DNA of 64,000 nt. Source: Bradyrhizobium hereditatis. GTDB taxonomy: Bacteria; Pseudomonadota; Alphaproteobacteria; Rhizobiales; Xanthobacteraceae. How positions within the stretch are numbered: the first letter of the stretch is position 1; every line of letters begins with the position of its first letter. Shown one piece after another: positions 53,821-62,058 of the stretch. Location: positions 62,001-126,000 of the forward strand of contig NZ_JAGKJK010000011.1 of NCBI RefSeq assembly GCF_020329435.1, written 5' to 3'. The notes beneath the pieces were generated by a model. It ran no database searches. It saw nothing but the letters and a program-made list of their open reading frames with translations, and was not told the DNA's origin. A program made the translations under genes and the position numbers.

Positions 53821-53853
53821 CCAGCTCATGTAAAAGCCATTCACATGAGCTGG
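53821..53853 (+). promoter_or_regulatory. TetR operator overlapping its start codon
   Basis: Perfect 11-bp inverted repeat CCAGCTCATGT/ACATGAGCTGG. Its core, ATGTAAA-AGCCA-TTCACAT (53828-53846), has the same half-sites and spacing as the site at 54622-54640. The right arm covers the TetR ATG, so binding could block translation initiation or transcription; autorepression is likely. Confidence 0.65.
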
Positions 53854-54567
53854 CAAAAGGACCGCCGCGGCGAGCGTGGCTACCATCACGGCAATCTGAA
53901 AGAGGCATTGCTGCAGGCGGCGCTCGACCTGATTTCGCAAAAGGGCCCGGCCGGCTTCACCTTTGCGGACGCCGCACGCATGGCCGGCGTCAGTCCGGCC
54001 GCGCCGTACCGGCATTTTCGCGACCGCGATGAATTGCTGTCCTCGATCGCGCAACGTGGCTTCGAGCAGTTCGAGGCCATGCTGACGCAGGCCTGGGACG
54101 ACGGCCGTCCCGACACCGTCACGGCGTTCGAGCGGGTCGGCAAGGCCTATCTCGCCTTCGCGCGCAACGAGCCGGCGTTCTATTCGGCGATGTTCGAATC
54201 CGGGATTCCAGTCGATTCCAACCCGACATTGATGGCTGCGAGCGAGCGCGCATTCGCCATTATCCGCGCCGCCGCCGAGCGGCTCGCGGCGATGACGCCG
54301 CCCGGTGTGCCGCGGCCGCCGGCGATGATGATGGCGTTGCACATCTGGTCGATGTCGCACGGCGTGGCCTCGCTGTTCGGGCGCGGCGATGCGGCGCGGC
54401 GCAAACTGCCGATGTCGCCCGAGGATCTCCTGGAAGCCGAAGTGCTGATTTATCTGCGCGGGCTCGGCTTCCCGACCGACCGCCGGTCGGAGCCAAAACC
54501 GTCAGGCCCGCCGCCGGTGCCGCCCGCCGGCGGCGCACCATCTGGTCCTTGGGGGAACCGAAAATAA
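53845..54567 (+). CDS. TetR/AcrR family regulator with proline-rich tail
   Basis: 240 residues. The N-terminus RRGERGYHHGNLKEALLQAALDLISQKGPAGFTFADAARMAGVSPAAPYRHFRDRDELL (split) is a clear TetR helix-turn-helix, of the group with a WHG-type C-terminal domain (SMSHGVASLFG near 175). The last 35 residues are proline/glycine rich. It is followed on the same strand by the DUF2852 gene, whose promoter carries the same palindrome. Confidence 0.9.
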   Translation: MSWQKDRRGERGYHHGNLKEALLQAALDLISQKGPAGFTFADAARMAGVSPAAPYRHFRDRDELLSSIAQRGFEQFEAMLTQAWDDGRPDTVTAFERVGKAYLAFARNEPAFYSAMFESGIPVDSNPTLMAASERAFAIIRAAAERLAAMTPPGVPRPPAMMMALHIWSMSHGVASLFGRGDAARRKLPMSPEDLLEAEVLIYLRGLGFPTDRRSEPKPSGPPPVPPAGGAPSGPWGNRK

Positions 54568-54594
54568 TTTTCGAGGGCGCGGCGAGGCGCCCGC

Positions 54595-54640
54595 TTGACA
54601 AAAACGCGGATTGGTTTAGGTATGTAAATGTTATTTACAT
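54595..54640 (+). promoter_or_regulatory. Promoter and operator of the DUF2852 gene
   Basis: TTGACA (54595-54600), a TAGGTA -10-like box (54617-54622, 16-bp spacing) and the palindrome ATGTAAAT-GTT-ATTTACAT (54622-54640). Half-sites ATGTAAA and TTTACAT match the TetR leader site (N5 spacing). It overlaps the -10 and start region, a repressor geometry. Confidence 0.7.
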
Positions 54641-54674
54641 TCACAACGGCGTGATTGCCGTCATGGAGAGGGAA

Positions 54675-55160
54675 ATGGCCTACACCGCAGATGTCAATCG
54701 ATGGCGCGGCCCGACTGAACAGACCTATCGCCCCAATATGCTTGAGAGCCCCTGGCATCCCGGCTGGATTGTCGTGACGATCCTAGGCTTCATCATCTGG
54801 TGGCCGATCGGACTTGCCCTTCTCTTATTCACACTAGGGAGCAGAAGAATGGGTTGCTGGAGCAACGGAGACCGCTGGCAGAACAAGATGGAGCGGATGC
54901 AGTACAAGATGGACCGGATGCGCAACCGCATGGAGCGTCGCGGCTTCGGCGGCTTCGGCTTCGGCCCGCCCTCGAGCGGCAACCGCGCCTTCGACGAGTA
55001 CCGCATGGAAACCCTGCGCCGGCTCGAGGAAGAGCAGGTCGAGTTCAAGAATTTCCTCGAGCGCCTGCGCCACGCCAAGGACAAGGAAGAGTTCGACGCC
55101 TTCATGGCGCAGCACAAGCAGCGTCCGACCCCGCCGAACGACCAGCCGCAGCAGGGTTGA
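54675..55160 (+). CDS. DUF2852-type membrane protein
   Basis: 161 residues from ATG 54675 (ATG 54663 possible). One clear membrane segment, WHPGWIVVTILGFIIWWPIGLALLLFTLG (about 27-52), follows an N-terminal WRGPTEQTY... region. A long Arg/Met/Glu-rich C-terminus (RWQNKMERMQYKMDRMRNRMERR, then EDYRMETLRRLEEEQVEFKNFLERL-like sequence) is coiled-coil-like. DUF2852 function is unknown. It is probably regulated by the TetR gene directly upstream. Confidence 0.85.
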   Translation: MAYTADVNRWRGPTEQTYRPNMLESPWHPGWIVVTILGFIIWWPIGLALLLFTLGSRRMGCWSNGDRWQNKMERMQYKMDRMRNRMERRGFGGFGFGPPSSGNRAFDEYRMETLRRLEEEQVEFKNFLERLRHAKDKEEFDAFMAQHKQRPTPPNDQPQQG

Positions 55161-55230
55161 GGTTCGAGACCTCGGGACAGGCATTCAGCCGCAGGCGTGA
55201 TGCCCCCATGACGCCCGACGGCGGATACAG

Positions 55231-55267
55231 CCGCCCATCTGCGAAAGCAGGTGGGCGGTTTGTTTTT
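55231..55267 (+). terminator. Rho-independent terminator
   Basis: CCGCCCATCTGC GAAA GCAGGTGGGCGG followed by TTTGTTTTT: a 12-bp stem with a tetraloop and U tract, 70 bp after the DUF2852 gene. Confidence 0.9.
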
Positions 55268-55319
55268 GAATAATGTCTAGTGTCTTAAGCGCGAACAGGA
55301 TCGAGACGCAGCCGCGCCG

Positions 55320-55530
55320 GCACCGCTCTCCCTCTCCCGCTTGCGGGGGAGGCCCGGAGTGGGGGGCCTCCACGAGTCACACTGCCCGTATGGAGAGAGT
55401 TCCCCATCCGGCCGTCATTGCGAGCGCAGCGAAGCAATCCATAGCGCCGCAAGCGGATAGATGGATTGCTTCCGCCTTCGCCAAGGCTTCGGCGGACAAG
55501 TCGTCGCTGCGCTTCTCGCAATGACGATGC
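55320..55530. repeat. Tandem of C-rich and family C palindromic repeats
   Basis: CTCTCCCTCTCCCGCTTGCGGG with GGAGGCCCGGAGTGGGGGGC (about 55325-55368) is followed by TCATTGCGAGCGCAGCGAAG plus CAATCCAT (55415-55445). That is answered by ATGGATTGCTTCCGCC and CGCTTCTCGCAATGACGATG (55462-55530), an inverted pair spanning about 110 bp. I see no gene in this 475-bp spacer. Confidence 0.7.
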
Positions 55531-55635
55531 GACATCCCCGTAAGCGGGAGAGGAGAGCGATCATTCAAGATTAAGCGTCTGGCGCTTCCTCGCGGCCGCT
55601 CTATATTCTCCGAACGCTAACTTCAGGCGGCTGCC

Positions 55636-56397
55636 ATGAACGGAATTGCCTCAGTCGATCACCTTTGGCACGCGATCCGTAGCGAAGCCGAAAGCGCCGT
55701 GGCGCGCGACGGCGTATTCGGCGCCGCGCTTTCCTCATCCATTCTCGATCATCCAGACTTCGCCCACGCGCTCGCGCACCAGATCGGCGCGCGGCTCGGC
55801 AATACCGCGCAAGATCGCGCGCGCTTTACGCAGCTCGCCCGTGAGGCGTTCGCGGCTTCGCCCGATCTGATTGACGCCGCAAGTCGCGATCTGCAGAGCA
55901 TCGCCATTCACGATCCCGCGATGACAACGCTGCTACCGCCGCTCTTGAACTTCAAGGGCTACGTCGCGCTGCAGGCCTGGCGCGTCTCCAACTGGCTCTG
56001 GCGCGATAAGCGCAACGATCTCGCGCTGCTCCTGCAAAGCCTGTCGTCCGACCAGCTTTCCGTCAGCATTCACCCCTCCGCTTCGATCGGAACGTCGGTG
56101 TTTCTCGATCACGCCACCGGCATCATCATCGGCGCCTTTGCCGTCATCGGCGACGAGGTGACGATTTTGCAGAACGTCACCATTGGCCGAAAAAACTCCG
56201 AGCCGGATCGCGCGCCCAAGATCGGCCGCGGCGTTTATCTCGGCGCCGGATCGACCATCATCGGCAACGTCAGCGTCGGCGACTTCGCCAAGATCGGCGC
56301 CGGCGCGGTCGTCGAGCACGACGTGCCCGCAGGTTGCACCGCCGTCGGCGTGCCCGCGCGATTGACCAATTGTCCGGAGCCGGAGGTTTCCGCCTGA
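55636..56397 (+). CDS. cysE: Serine O-acetyltransferase (CysE-like)
   Basis: 253 residues. An N-terminal helical domain (WHAIRSEAESAVARDG...) precedes a left-handed parallel beta-helix of hexapeptide repeats with the SAT active-site segment VSIHPSASIGTSVFLDHATGIIIGAFAVIGDEVTI (split; Asp-His) and QNVTIGRKN...GRGVYLGAGSTIIGNVSVGDFAKIGAGAVV. It makes O-acetylserine, the cysteine precursor. It has its own spacer upstream and looks monocistronic. Confidence 0.9.
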   Translation: MNGIASVDHLWHAIRSEAESAVARDGVFGAALSSSILDHPDFAHALAHQIGARLGNTAQDRARFTQLAREAFAASPDLIDAASRDLQSIAIHDPAMTTLLPPLLNFKGYVALQAWRVSNWLWRDKRNDLALLLQSLSSDQLSVSIHPSASIGTSVFLDHATGIIIGAFAVIGDEVTILQNVTIGRKNSEPDRAPKIGRGVYLGAGSTIIGNVSVGDFAKIGAGAVVEHDVPAGCTAVGVPARLTNCPEPEVSA

Positions 56398-56407
56398 AGG
56401 CGCACGG

Positions 56408-56489
56408 GACCGTAGCCCGCGAAGCGACCCCCGGGACCCATGTTGAGAGAGACCCCGTATTCTCGCTTGCGCTCATGCGGGCTACAATT
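56408..56489. repeat. Inverted-repeat element GTAGCCCGC/GCGGGCTAC
   Basis: CCGTAGCCCGCGAAGCGACC pairs with GCTTGCGCTCATGCGGGCTAC. TCGCTTGCGCTCATGCGGGCTACAATTTCAT recurs near 57086-57121, so the right half is repeated. Confidence 0.7.
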
Positions 56490-56682
56490 TCATCCGCGGA
56501 CTGCGAACTGAACAAGTCCAGCGCTGGCACCGCGTCTGGATCCTAGAAGGAAACCGGACAGGCCGCTCGACCCGCCAAGTCGCGCCTGACTCAACCTGAG
56601 ATTTATCCATGGATCGGTTTCGTGTGCGGTGATAGTCTACGCGAGATCAATCCCGTTTGTCGCGAGTCATACGGAGATCAGC

Positions 56683-56970
56683 ATGGAACAGATTCTGATA
56701 AACCTCGTTGCAGGAGCGCTTGGCGGTCTGGGTGCGGGCAAGTCATCGCCAACTTTCGATCTCGGTACGATTGGTAACGTTGTTGCCGGCTTGGTCGGAG
56801 GCGGGGTGCTCGGCCAGGTCGTAACACTGTTGCTGCCATCGATCATGGCCGCAGCGCAGTCGGGCGATCTGAGTATTGGCGGTATTGTCTCACACGCGGT
56901 CGCCGGAGGTGCTGGCGGGGCCATATTCACGGCGCTAGCTGGTGCAATCAAGAACAAAGCTGCTGCCTGA
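56683..56970 (+). CDS. Small glycine-rich membrane protein
   Basis: 95 residues: QILINLVAGALGGLGAGKSSPTFDLGTIGNVVAGLVGGGVLGQVVTLLLPSIM (split). The second half is also Gly/Ala rich with a hydrophobic helix (SHAVAGGAGGAIFTALAGAI). No family is recognised beyond similarity to other Bradyrhizobium hypothetical proteins. RBS GGAGAT upstream of ATG. Confidence 0.75.
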   Translation: MEQILINLVAGALGGLGAGKSSPTFDLGTIGNVVAGLVGGGVLGQVVTLLLPSIMAAAQSGDLSIGGIVSHAVAGGAGGAIFTALAGAIKNKAAA

Positions 56971-57214
56971 CGGTAACCGGCACACTCGGAAATTCTCCGT
57001 CACGCCAGCAATGATCAAACGCATTCTTATCTCGCTTGCTGGGCACTCATTGTCGTGCTCGTCGTGGCGATCTCGGAACGAACCACGCATGTCGCTTGCG
57101 CTCATGCGGGCTACAATTTCATGCAGTTGCTGCGAACTGATTTGCCTTGCACGCAAGCGCAATTTCACGCTGCGGCCTGCGATATTTCAACCGATGGCAA
57201 ATTGCTTCTGATTT

Positions 57215-57665
57215 TCAGAAATAGTGTCAAGTGCCGGAATCAAAAATATTCCGCTTCCGTTTTCACCCAAATCAGCGGCATAACTCCGTCCGTCTCACCG
57301 CAAGATGAGGGGCGCTTCGCGAACGTCACGAACGCGCGGTGAGATGCGATGGACGCTGATGGCGCGAAAGACGTGCGCGCCGGATGCGTACGGCGAAGTC
57401 GTGTGGTTCTGATGTCGCGGTGCTGGCATTAAGTCCTGGAGAAGCGAAGCTTCTCACGGGCGACGGTGGCAAAAAAGCCGTTCGCCGGGAAGAGCACGTT
57501 ATAAGCCGTAAAGCCATTGCGCAGGGAAGGCCGGAGTGTTTCCGCTGTACCTGTATGCTCGTGTGCATTTTCTTATGCGCAAGCCGCACACGAGACCGCG
57601 GGTGCAGCCAGCACCCGGTCTTCCCTGCGCCCTCTGATCTTCAGAAGGGCGAAAGAAGATGCAAA
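57215..57665. repeat. Dispersed structured repeat with nested hairpins
   Basis: An approximately 450-bp element with phrases I recognise from many Bradyrhizobiaceae intergenic regions. GCGCAGGGAAGGCCGG (57519-57534) pairs with CCGGTCTTCCCTGCGC (57615-57630) except for one G-U, enclosing CTCGTGTGC/GCACACGAG (57558-57566 with 57586-57594) and CGGGTGC/GCACCCG (57599-57605 with 57611-57617). The compact three-stem fold suggests a structured RNA or a MITE-like element. Confidence 0.65.
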
Positions 57666-57734
57666 CCTCGGGCGATCAGCGCCGCGAGATCGCGAAGGTA
57701 TGTCACCTTTTGAAAATTGAGTCCGAAAGCTCTT

Positions 57735-57863
57735 CCGTCGTCCCTGCGAACGCAGGGACCCATAACCATCGGCGGCAATTGGCTTTGTGAGGTGTTTGTC
57801 ATCTTGTCTTTTTCAGCAGTAACGGCCGCGGAGTATGGGTCCCTGCGTTCGCAGGGACGACGG
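57735..57863. repeat. 30-bp perfect inverted repeat flanking 69 bp
   Basis: CCGTCGTCCCTGCGAACGCA plus GGGACCCATA (57735-57764) is exactly mirrored by TATGGGTCCCTGCGTTCGCA plus GGGACGACGG (57834-57863). Each arm also contains an internal hairpin. It looks like a REP doublet or small non-autonomous mobile element. Confidence 0.85.
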
Positions 57864-58257
57864 CGAATTCCTTGTTCCCTCACTCTGAAGAAGCTGCGAA
57901 GCGCTCGTCCCGAAGGGCGAGGCCACGGGCCCGGGACACCTGTCCGGGCAGGGAACCGGGGGGGCTTGAGGCCGGTAACCGCCTCGCCTGCCTAGATTTC
58001 CGGCAGCCAAATTCCCTATTGGTAACCTCGCGTTAACTATGCTTAGCGTCTGGTTAGGGACGGAATGACGCGCTGACAGCCCTCGTTTTGACATGTTGGC
58101 AGGGGAAGCAAAGCCCGGCTTTCGGCGGGCCCCCCACGCGACAAAAGAGAGGCTCTCGCGCTGGCGCAAAATCGCCGGCCCGACGCGCGGCTGTGGAAAC
58201 CGGCAGCCATTTGCTCCCGGAGGAAATAGGGACACTTGCGTTGAGAGGATACCGCTC

Positions 58258-58971
58258 ATGAATCCCGCCGACGTGGCTCAGTCAGCCTTGCCGATGGTGT
58301 CGGCCGACGTGTCGCTGATCGCGCTGTTTCTGCAGGCCCACTGGGTCGTCAAGGCAGTCATGCTCGGCTTGCTCGCCTGCTCGGTCTGGGTCTGGGCGAT
58401 CGCGATCGACAAGATTTTCCTCTATTCGCGCACCAAACGCGCGATGGACCGCTTCGAACAGGCGTTCTGGTCGGGACAGTCGATCGAGGAACTCTACCGC
58501 GCGCTGTCGGCAAAACCGACGCAATCGATGGCGGCGTGCTTTGTCGCGGCGATGCGCGAGTGGAAGCGCTCGTTCGAGAGCCAGTCGCGCTCCTTCGCTG
58601 GCCTGCAGATGCGGATCGAGAAGGTGATGAACGTCTCCATCGCGCGCGAGGTCGAGCGTCTGGAGCGGAGGCTCCTTGTGCTGGCGACCGTCGGCTCGGC
58701 AGGCCCCTTTGTCGGCCTGTTCGGAACCGTCTGGGGCATCATGTCGAGCTTCCAGTCGATCGCGGCCTCGAAAAACACGTCGCTCGCCGTGGTGGCGCCG
58801 GGCATCGCGGAGGCGCTGTTTGCGACCGCCATCGGTCTTATCGCCGCCATCCCCGCGACCATTTTCTACAATAAGTTCACATCAGAGGTGAACCGGCAGG
58901 CGCAGCGGCTGGAAGGCTTCGCCGACGAATTTTCCGCCATCCTGTCCCGCCAGATCGATGAGCGGGGATGA
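58258..58971 (+). CDS. tolQ: Tol-Pal proton channel subunit TolQ
   Basis: 237 residues. A transmembrane helix (VVKAVMLGLLACSVWVWAIAID, about 30-51) and a paired helix region with the TolQ motifs LATVGSAGPFVGLFGTVWGIM (about 147-167) and VVAPGIAEALFATAIGLIAAIPATIFYN (split) are intact. ATG 58258 is chosen; the longer frame starts 165 bp upstream. It forms the inner-membrane motor with TolR that energises TolA. Confidence 0.95.
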   Translation: MNPADVAQSALPMVSADVSLIALFLQAHWVVKAVMLGLLACSVWVWAIAIDKIFLYSRTKRAMDRFEQAFWSGQSIEELYRALSAKPTQSMAACFVAAMREWKRSFESQSRSFAGLQMRIEKVMNVSIAREVERLERRLLVLATVGSAGPFVGLFGTVWGIMSSFQSIAASKNTSLAVVAPGIAEALFATAIGLIAAIPATIFYNKFTSEVNRQAQRLEGFADEFSAILSRQIDERG

Positions 58972-59008
58972 GGACGGCACATGATGAGCGCAGCGTGAGA
59001 TCACGATC

Positions 59009-59485
59009 ATGGCGATGAACATGGCAGGTTCGGCCGGTGGCGGCGGTGGACGCCGCGGCCGGCGTCGCGCCGCCGTGATGGCGGAGATCAACGTCACGCC
59101 AATGGTCGACGTGATGCTGGTGCTGCTCATCATCTTTATGGTGGCGGCGCCGCTGATGACCTCGACGATCGATATCGATCTGCCCGTCGCCGGCGGCGGC
59201 AAGCAGCTCCAGGCCAACGCCCCGCCGTTGACATTGTCGGTCAAGCGCACCGGCGGTGCCTGCAATTCGAATGTCGAGCTCTATCTGGGGGATACGCTGA
59301 TCCCGGCCAATGAGCTCCTGCCCAAGATAACGGCGATCCGGGAGACCAGATCGGAGACCGAGAGGGTGGTATACCTGCGGGGGGATAAGGACGTTTGTTA
59401 CACGGATATGATGAAATTATTGGGGTATATTCGGCAGGCGGGATTCAAGGCGAATATTGTGATCGTGCCGGAGCAGGGGTCCTAA
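59009..59485 (+). CDS. tolR: Tol-Pal proton channel subunit TolR
   Basis: 158 residues. A single N-terminal helix INVTPMVDVMLVLLIIFMVAAPLM carries the conserved Asp, followed by a periplasmic ExbD/TolR domain with IDIDLPVAGGG and an C-terminal IRQAGFKANIVIV. A glycine/arginine-rich leader (GSAGGGGGRRGRRRA) precedes the helix. It lies 38 bp after tolQ. Confidence 0.94.
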   Translation: MAMNMAGSAGGGGGRRGRRRAAVMAEINVTPMVDVMLVLLIIFMVAAPLMTSTIDIDLPVAGGGKQLQANAPPLTLSVKRTGGACNSNVELYLGDTLIPANELLPKITAIRETRSETERVVYLRGDKDVCYTDMMKLLGYIRQAGFKANIVIVPEQGS

Positions 59486-59544
59486 AGTATGCGGCACGCG
59501 ACGGCTGACTTGGCAGCGGAAAACTTGGGAGCGGGAAAGCTCAA

Positions 59545-60474
59545 GTGAATGTCAAGGTCGACAAGACGGTTCTGGCGTCGGTTGCCCTGCACGTGCTCGT
59601 GCTGGGGTGGGTGATGCTGTCGTTCTCGACCAAGGCGCTTGAGATGCCGCCGGAAGATTCTGTGCCGGTCGATGTCGTTTCGTCCGACCAGCTTTCCAAG
59701 GTGATGGCCGGCATGAAGACCGGCAAGAAAGAAAATCCGAAGCCGCTGGTCGAGAAGATCGCCGAGGCCAAGCCGGTCGACGACACCGTTGGCAAGATCA
59801 GCGACAAGGCGCCGGTCGTGACCGAGACCGCACCGCCGCCACAGCCCAAGGCCGAGGAGAAGCCGGTCGAGAAGAAACCCGACCCGCCGAAAGTCGTCGA
59901 GAAGCCGAAGGAAGAGGCAAAGCCGGTCGAGAAAAAGCCTGAGCAGAAGGTCGATCAGATCGGCGATACCATCAAGAAGGAAGAGAAGAAGCCGCCGCCG
60001 AAGCCGGTGCAGGCCGCCAAGCCACCGGAGCCGCCGAAGCAGCAGCGGATTGTGGAACGGCACTTCGACCAGAACCAGATTGCGGCCCTGCTCGACAAGC
60101 GCGACCCGACGCGTCAGGCCACGACTGGTGACACGATGAATTCCAATGCCGCGCTCGGCACCGCCAAAGGGACGGCTGCGGACAATTCCGCGACCTGGGG
60201 CGCGATGTTCCAGCGCCAGGTCGAGCGGTGCTGGAAGAAGCCCTATGGCGGGATCGAGTCGCAGAAGCCTGAAGTGGCGTTTGCCATTCGTCTGAAGCGC
60301 GACGGCACCCTCGAAGGCGCGCCGGTTCCGGAAGGCGTTCCGGCGACGCCCTTCCTTCGCGTCTATCAGGAGAGCGCGCTGCGCGCGATCATCGAATGCC
60401 AGCCTTACAAACTGCCGGCGGCGTTCTATGAGGAGTGGAAATATTTTGCGCCGGTGTTCAAAGAAAAGGTCTGA
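59545..60474 (+). CDS. tolA: TolA-like energy transducer
   Basis: 309 residues, apparently GTG start. An N-terminal helix (VLASVALHVLVLGWVMLSF), a long Pro/Lys/Glu/Val-rich region (about 85-165) that spans the periplasm, and a C-terminal domain with WGAMFQRQVERCWKKPYGG, VAFAIRLKRDGTLEG and ALRAIIECQPYKLP, as in TolA. It transmits TolQR energy to Pal/TolB at the outer membrane. Same strand as tolR. Confidence 0.9.
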   Translation: MNVKVDKTVLASVALHVLVLGWVMLSFSTKALEMPPEDSVPVDVVSSDQLSKVMAGMKTGKKENPKPLVEKIAEAKPVDDTVGKISDKAPVVTETAPPPQPKAEEKPVEKKPDPPKVVEKPKEEAKPVEKKPEQKVDQIGDTIKKEEKKPPPKPVQAAKPPEPPKQQRIVERHFDQNQIAALLDKRDPTRQATTGDTMNSNAALGTAKGTAADNSATWGAMFQRQVERCWKKPYGGIESQKPEVAFAIRLKRDGTLEGAPVPEGVPATPFLRVYQESALRAIIECQPYKLPAAFYEEWKYFAPVFKEKV

Positions 60475-60500
60475 TTGCGCTCGCCCCTTGGCGATCACAC

Positions 60501-61877
60501 ATGAGCAAGATCGAAGCAATGACTGACAAAGATGGATTGCCACGCATGTTGTTTCGCCCGAGCCGTCGACAGATCATCACTGGGATGGCCTCGGCAGGCC
60601 TGCTGATGGCCGGCCCGCGCGCCTTCGCACAGGCGCCAAAGCGCGTCGTCATTCCCGAGGGCGAATTCACCCCGCTTCCGATCGCGATTACGAATTTCGT
60701 GGCAGGTACGCCTGGCGACGCCGAGGTCGGCGTCGGCGTGTCGCAAGTCATCACGAACAACCTCAAGCGCAGCGGGCTGTTCGCACCGATCGACCAGGCG
60801 GCGTTCATCGAGCGCATCAGCAATCCCGACAGCCCCCCGCAGTTTCAGAGCTGGAAGCAACTCGGCGCGCAGGCGTTGGTGCTCGGCCGCATGACACGGC
60901 AAGGTGACGGCCGCCTCAAGGCCGAATTCCGTCTCTGGGACGTCAACCAGCAGCAGCAACTCGCGGGGCAGCAATATTTCACCTCGCCGGAATATTGGCG
61001 GCGCATCGCCCACATCATCTCCGACCAGATTTACGAGCGTCTGACCGGCGAGAAGGGCTATTTCGACAGTCGCGTCGTGTTCGTCGACGAGACCGGATCC
61101 AAGGAGCGCCGCGTCAAGCGGCTGGCGCTGATGGATCAGGACGGCGCCAATGTCCGCTATCTCACCAAGGGCTCCGATCTGGTGCTGACGCCGCGGTTCT
61201 CGCCGTCAACGCAAGAGATCACCTACATGGAGTTCGGCCAGGGTGATCCGCGCGTCTATCTGTTCAATGTCGAGACCGGGCAGCGCGAGATCGTCGGCAA
61301 CTTCCCCGGCATGTCGTTCTCGCCGCGGTTCTCGCCGGACGGCCAGCGCATCATCATGAGCCTTCAGCAGGGCGGCAACTCGAACCTGTTCGTGATGGAC
61401 CTGCGCTCGAAATCGATGACGCGGCTTACCGATACGCCGGCGATCGACACCTCGCCGTCCTATTCGCCCGACGGCAGCCGGATCTGCTTCGAGTCCGACC
61501 GCGGCGGCAAGCCGCAGATCTACGTGATGTCGGCCAATGGCGGTGGCGCGCAGCGCATCTCGTTCGGCGAGGGCAGCTATTCGACGCCGGTGTGGTCGCC
61601 GCGCGGCGACTACATCGCCTTCACCAAGCAGGGCGGCGGCGCATTCGCCATCGGCATCATGAAGACCGACGGTTCGGGCGAACGCATCCTCACCTCCGGC
61701 TTCCACAACGAAGGGCCGACCTTCTCGCCGAATGGCCGCGTCGTGATGTTCTTCCGCGATCCCGGTGGCAACGCCGGGCCGTCGCTTTACACGGTCGATA
61801 TCTCCGGTCGCAACGAATTGCGCGTACCAACGCCCGGTTTTGCCTCCGATCCGGCCTGGTCGCCATTGTTGTCCTGA
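60501..61877 (+). CDS. tolB: Tol-Pal system protein TolB
   Basis: 458 residues from ATG 60501 (60519 possible). The leader has SRRQIITGMASAGLLMAGPRAFA, a Tat-like signal with a consecutive Arg pair, so export may differ from the Sec route of enterobacterial TolB. The N-terminal domain (ITNFVAGTPGDAEVGVGVSQVITNNLKRSGLF) and the six-bladed propeller with repeated FSPDGQRI/YSPDGSRI/FSPNGRVV blades are intact. It binds Pal and TolA. No pal gene follows in the window. Confidence 0.92.
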   Translation: MSKIEAMTDKDGLPRMLFRPSRRQIITGMASAGLLMAGPRAFAQAPKRVVIPEGEFTPLPIAITNFVAGTPGDAEVGVGVSQVITNNLKRSGLFAPIDQAAFIERISNPDSPPQFQSWKQLGAQALVLGRMTRQGDGRLKAEFRLWDVNQQQQLAGQQYFTSPEYWRRIAHIISDQIYERLTGEKGYFDSRVVFVDETGSKERRVKRLALMDQDGANVRYLTKGSDLVLTPRFSPSTQEITYMEFGQGDPRVYLFNVETGQREIVGNFPGMSFSPRFSPDGQRIIMSLQQGGNSNLFVMDLRSKSMTRLTDTPAIDTSPSYSPDGSRICFESDRGGKPQIYVMSANGGGAQRISFGEGSYSTPVWSPRGDYIAFTKQGGGAFAIGIMKTDGSGERILTSGFHNEGPTFSPNGRVVMFFRDPGGNAGPSLYTVDISGRNELRVPTPGFASDPAWSPLLS

Positions 61878-62058
61878 TGGAACAGGGCCGCGCGGCCGCA
61901 CAGTCGTTAATCGGCAAACATTGCCTAGCCTGCTGATTTTTCAGGCAAATTTTTACTCGCGCTGGAGAAGAGCAACGTCTCGGTAACGATGTTCCCTCAG
62001 AAAGACTTCATCTGGGAAGGGTAGAACTACCTACCCCAACAGGACACGTGCCCCCGAA

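Larger units (their letters stand above)
56971..58257. other. 1.3-kb repeat-rich spacer before tolQ
   Basis: No convincing gene. It contains the repeated GCTTGCGCTCATGCGGGCTAC half-element (about 57086), a long dispersed repeat with nested hairpins (about 57215-57665), a 30-bp perfect inverted repeat (57735-57764 and 57834-57863), and finally the tolQ promoter region. Short ORFs here are on repeats and are not listed. Confidence 0.7.

Noticed and set aside
57384..57713. ORF on the structured repeat near 57.5 kb
   Set aside because: The frame lies on a dispersed repeat whose hairpins explain its sequence; no start signal or family resemblance.
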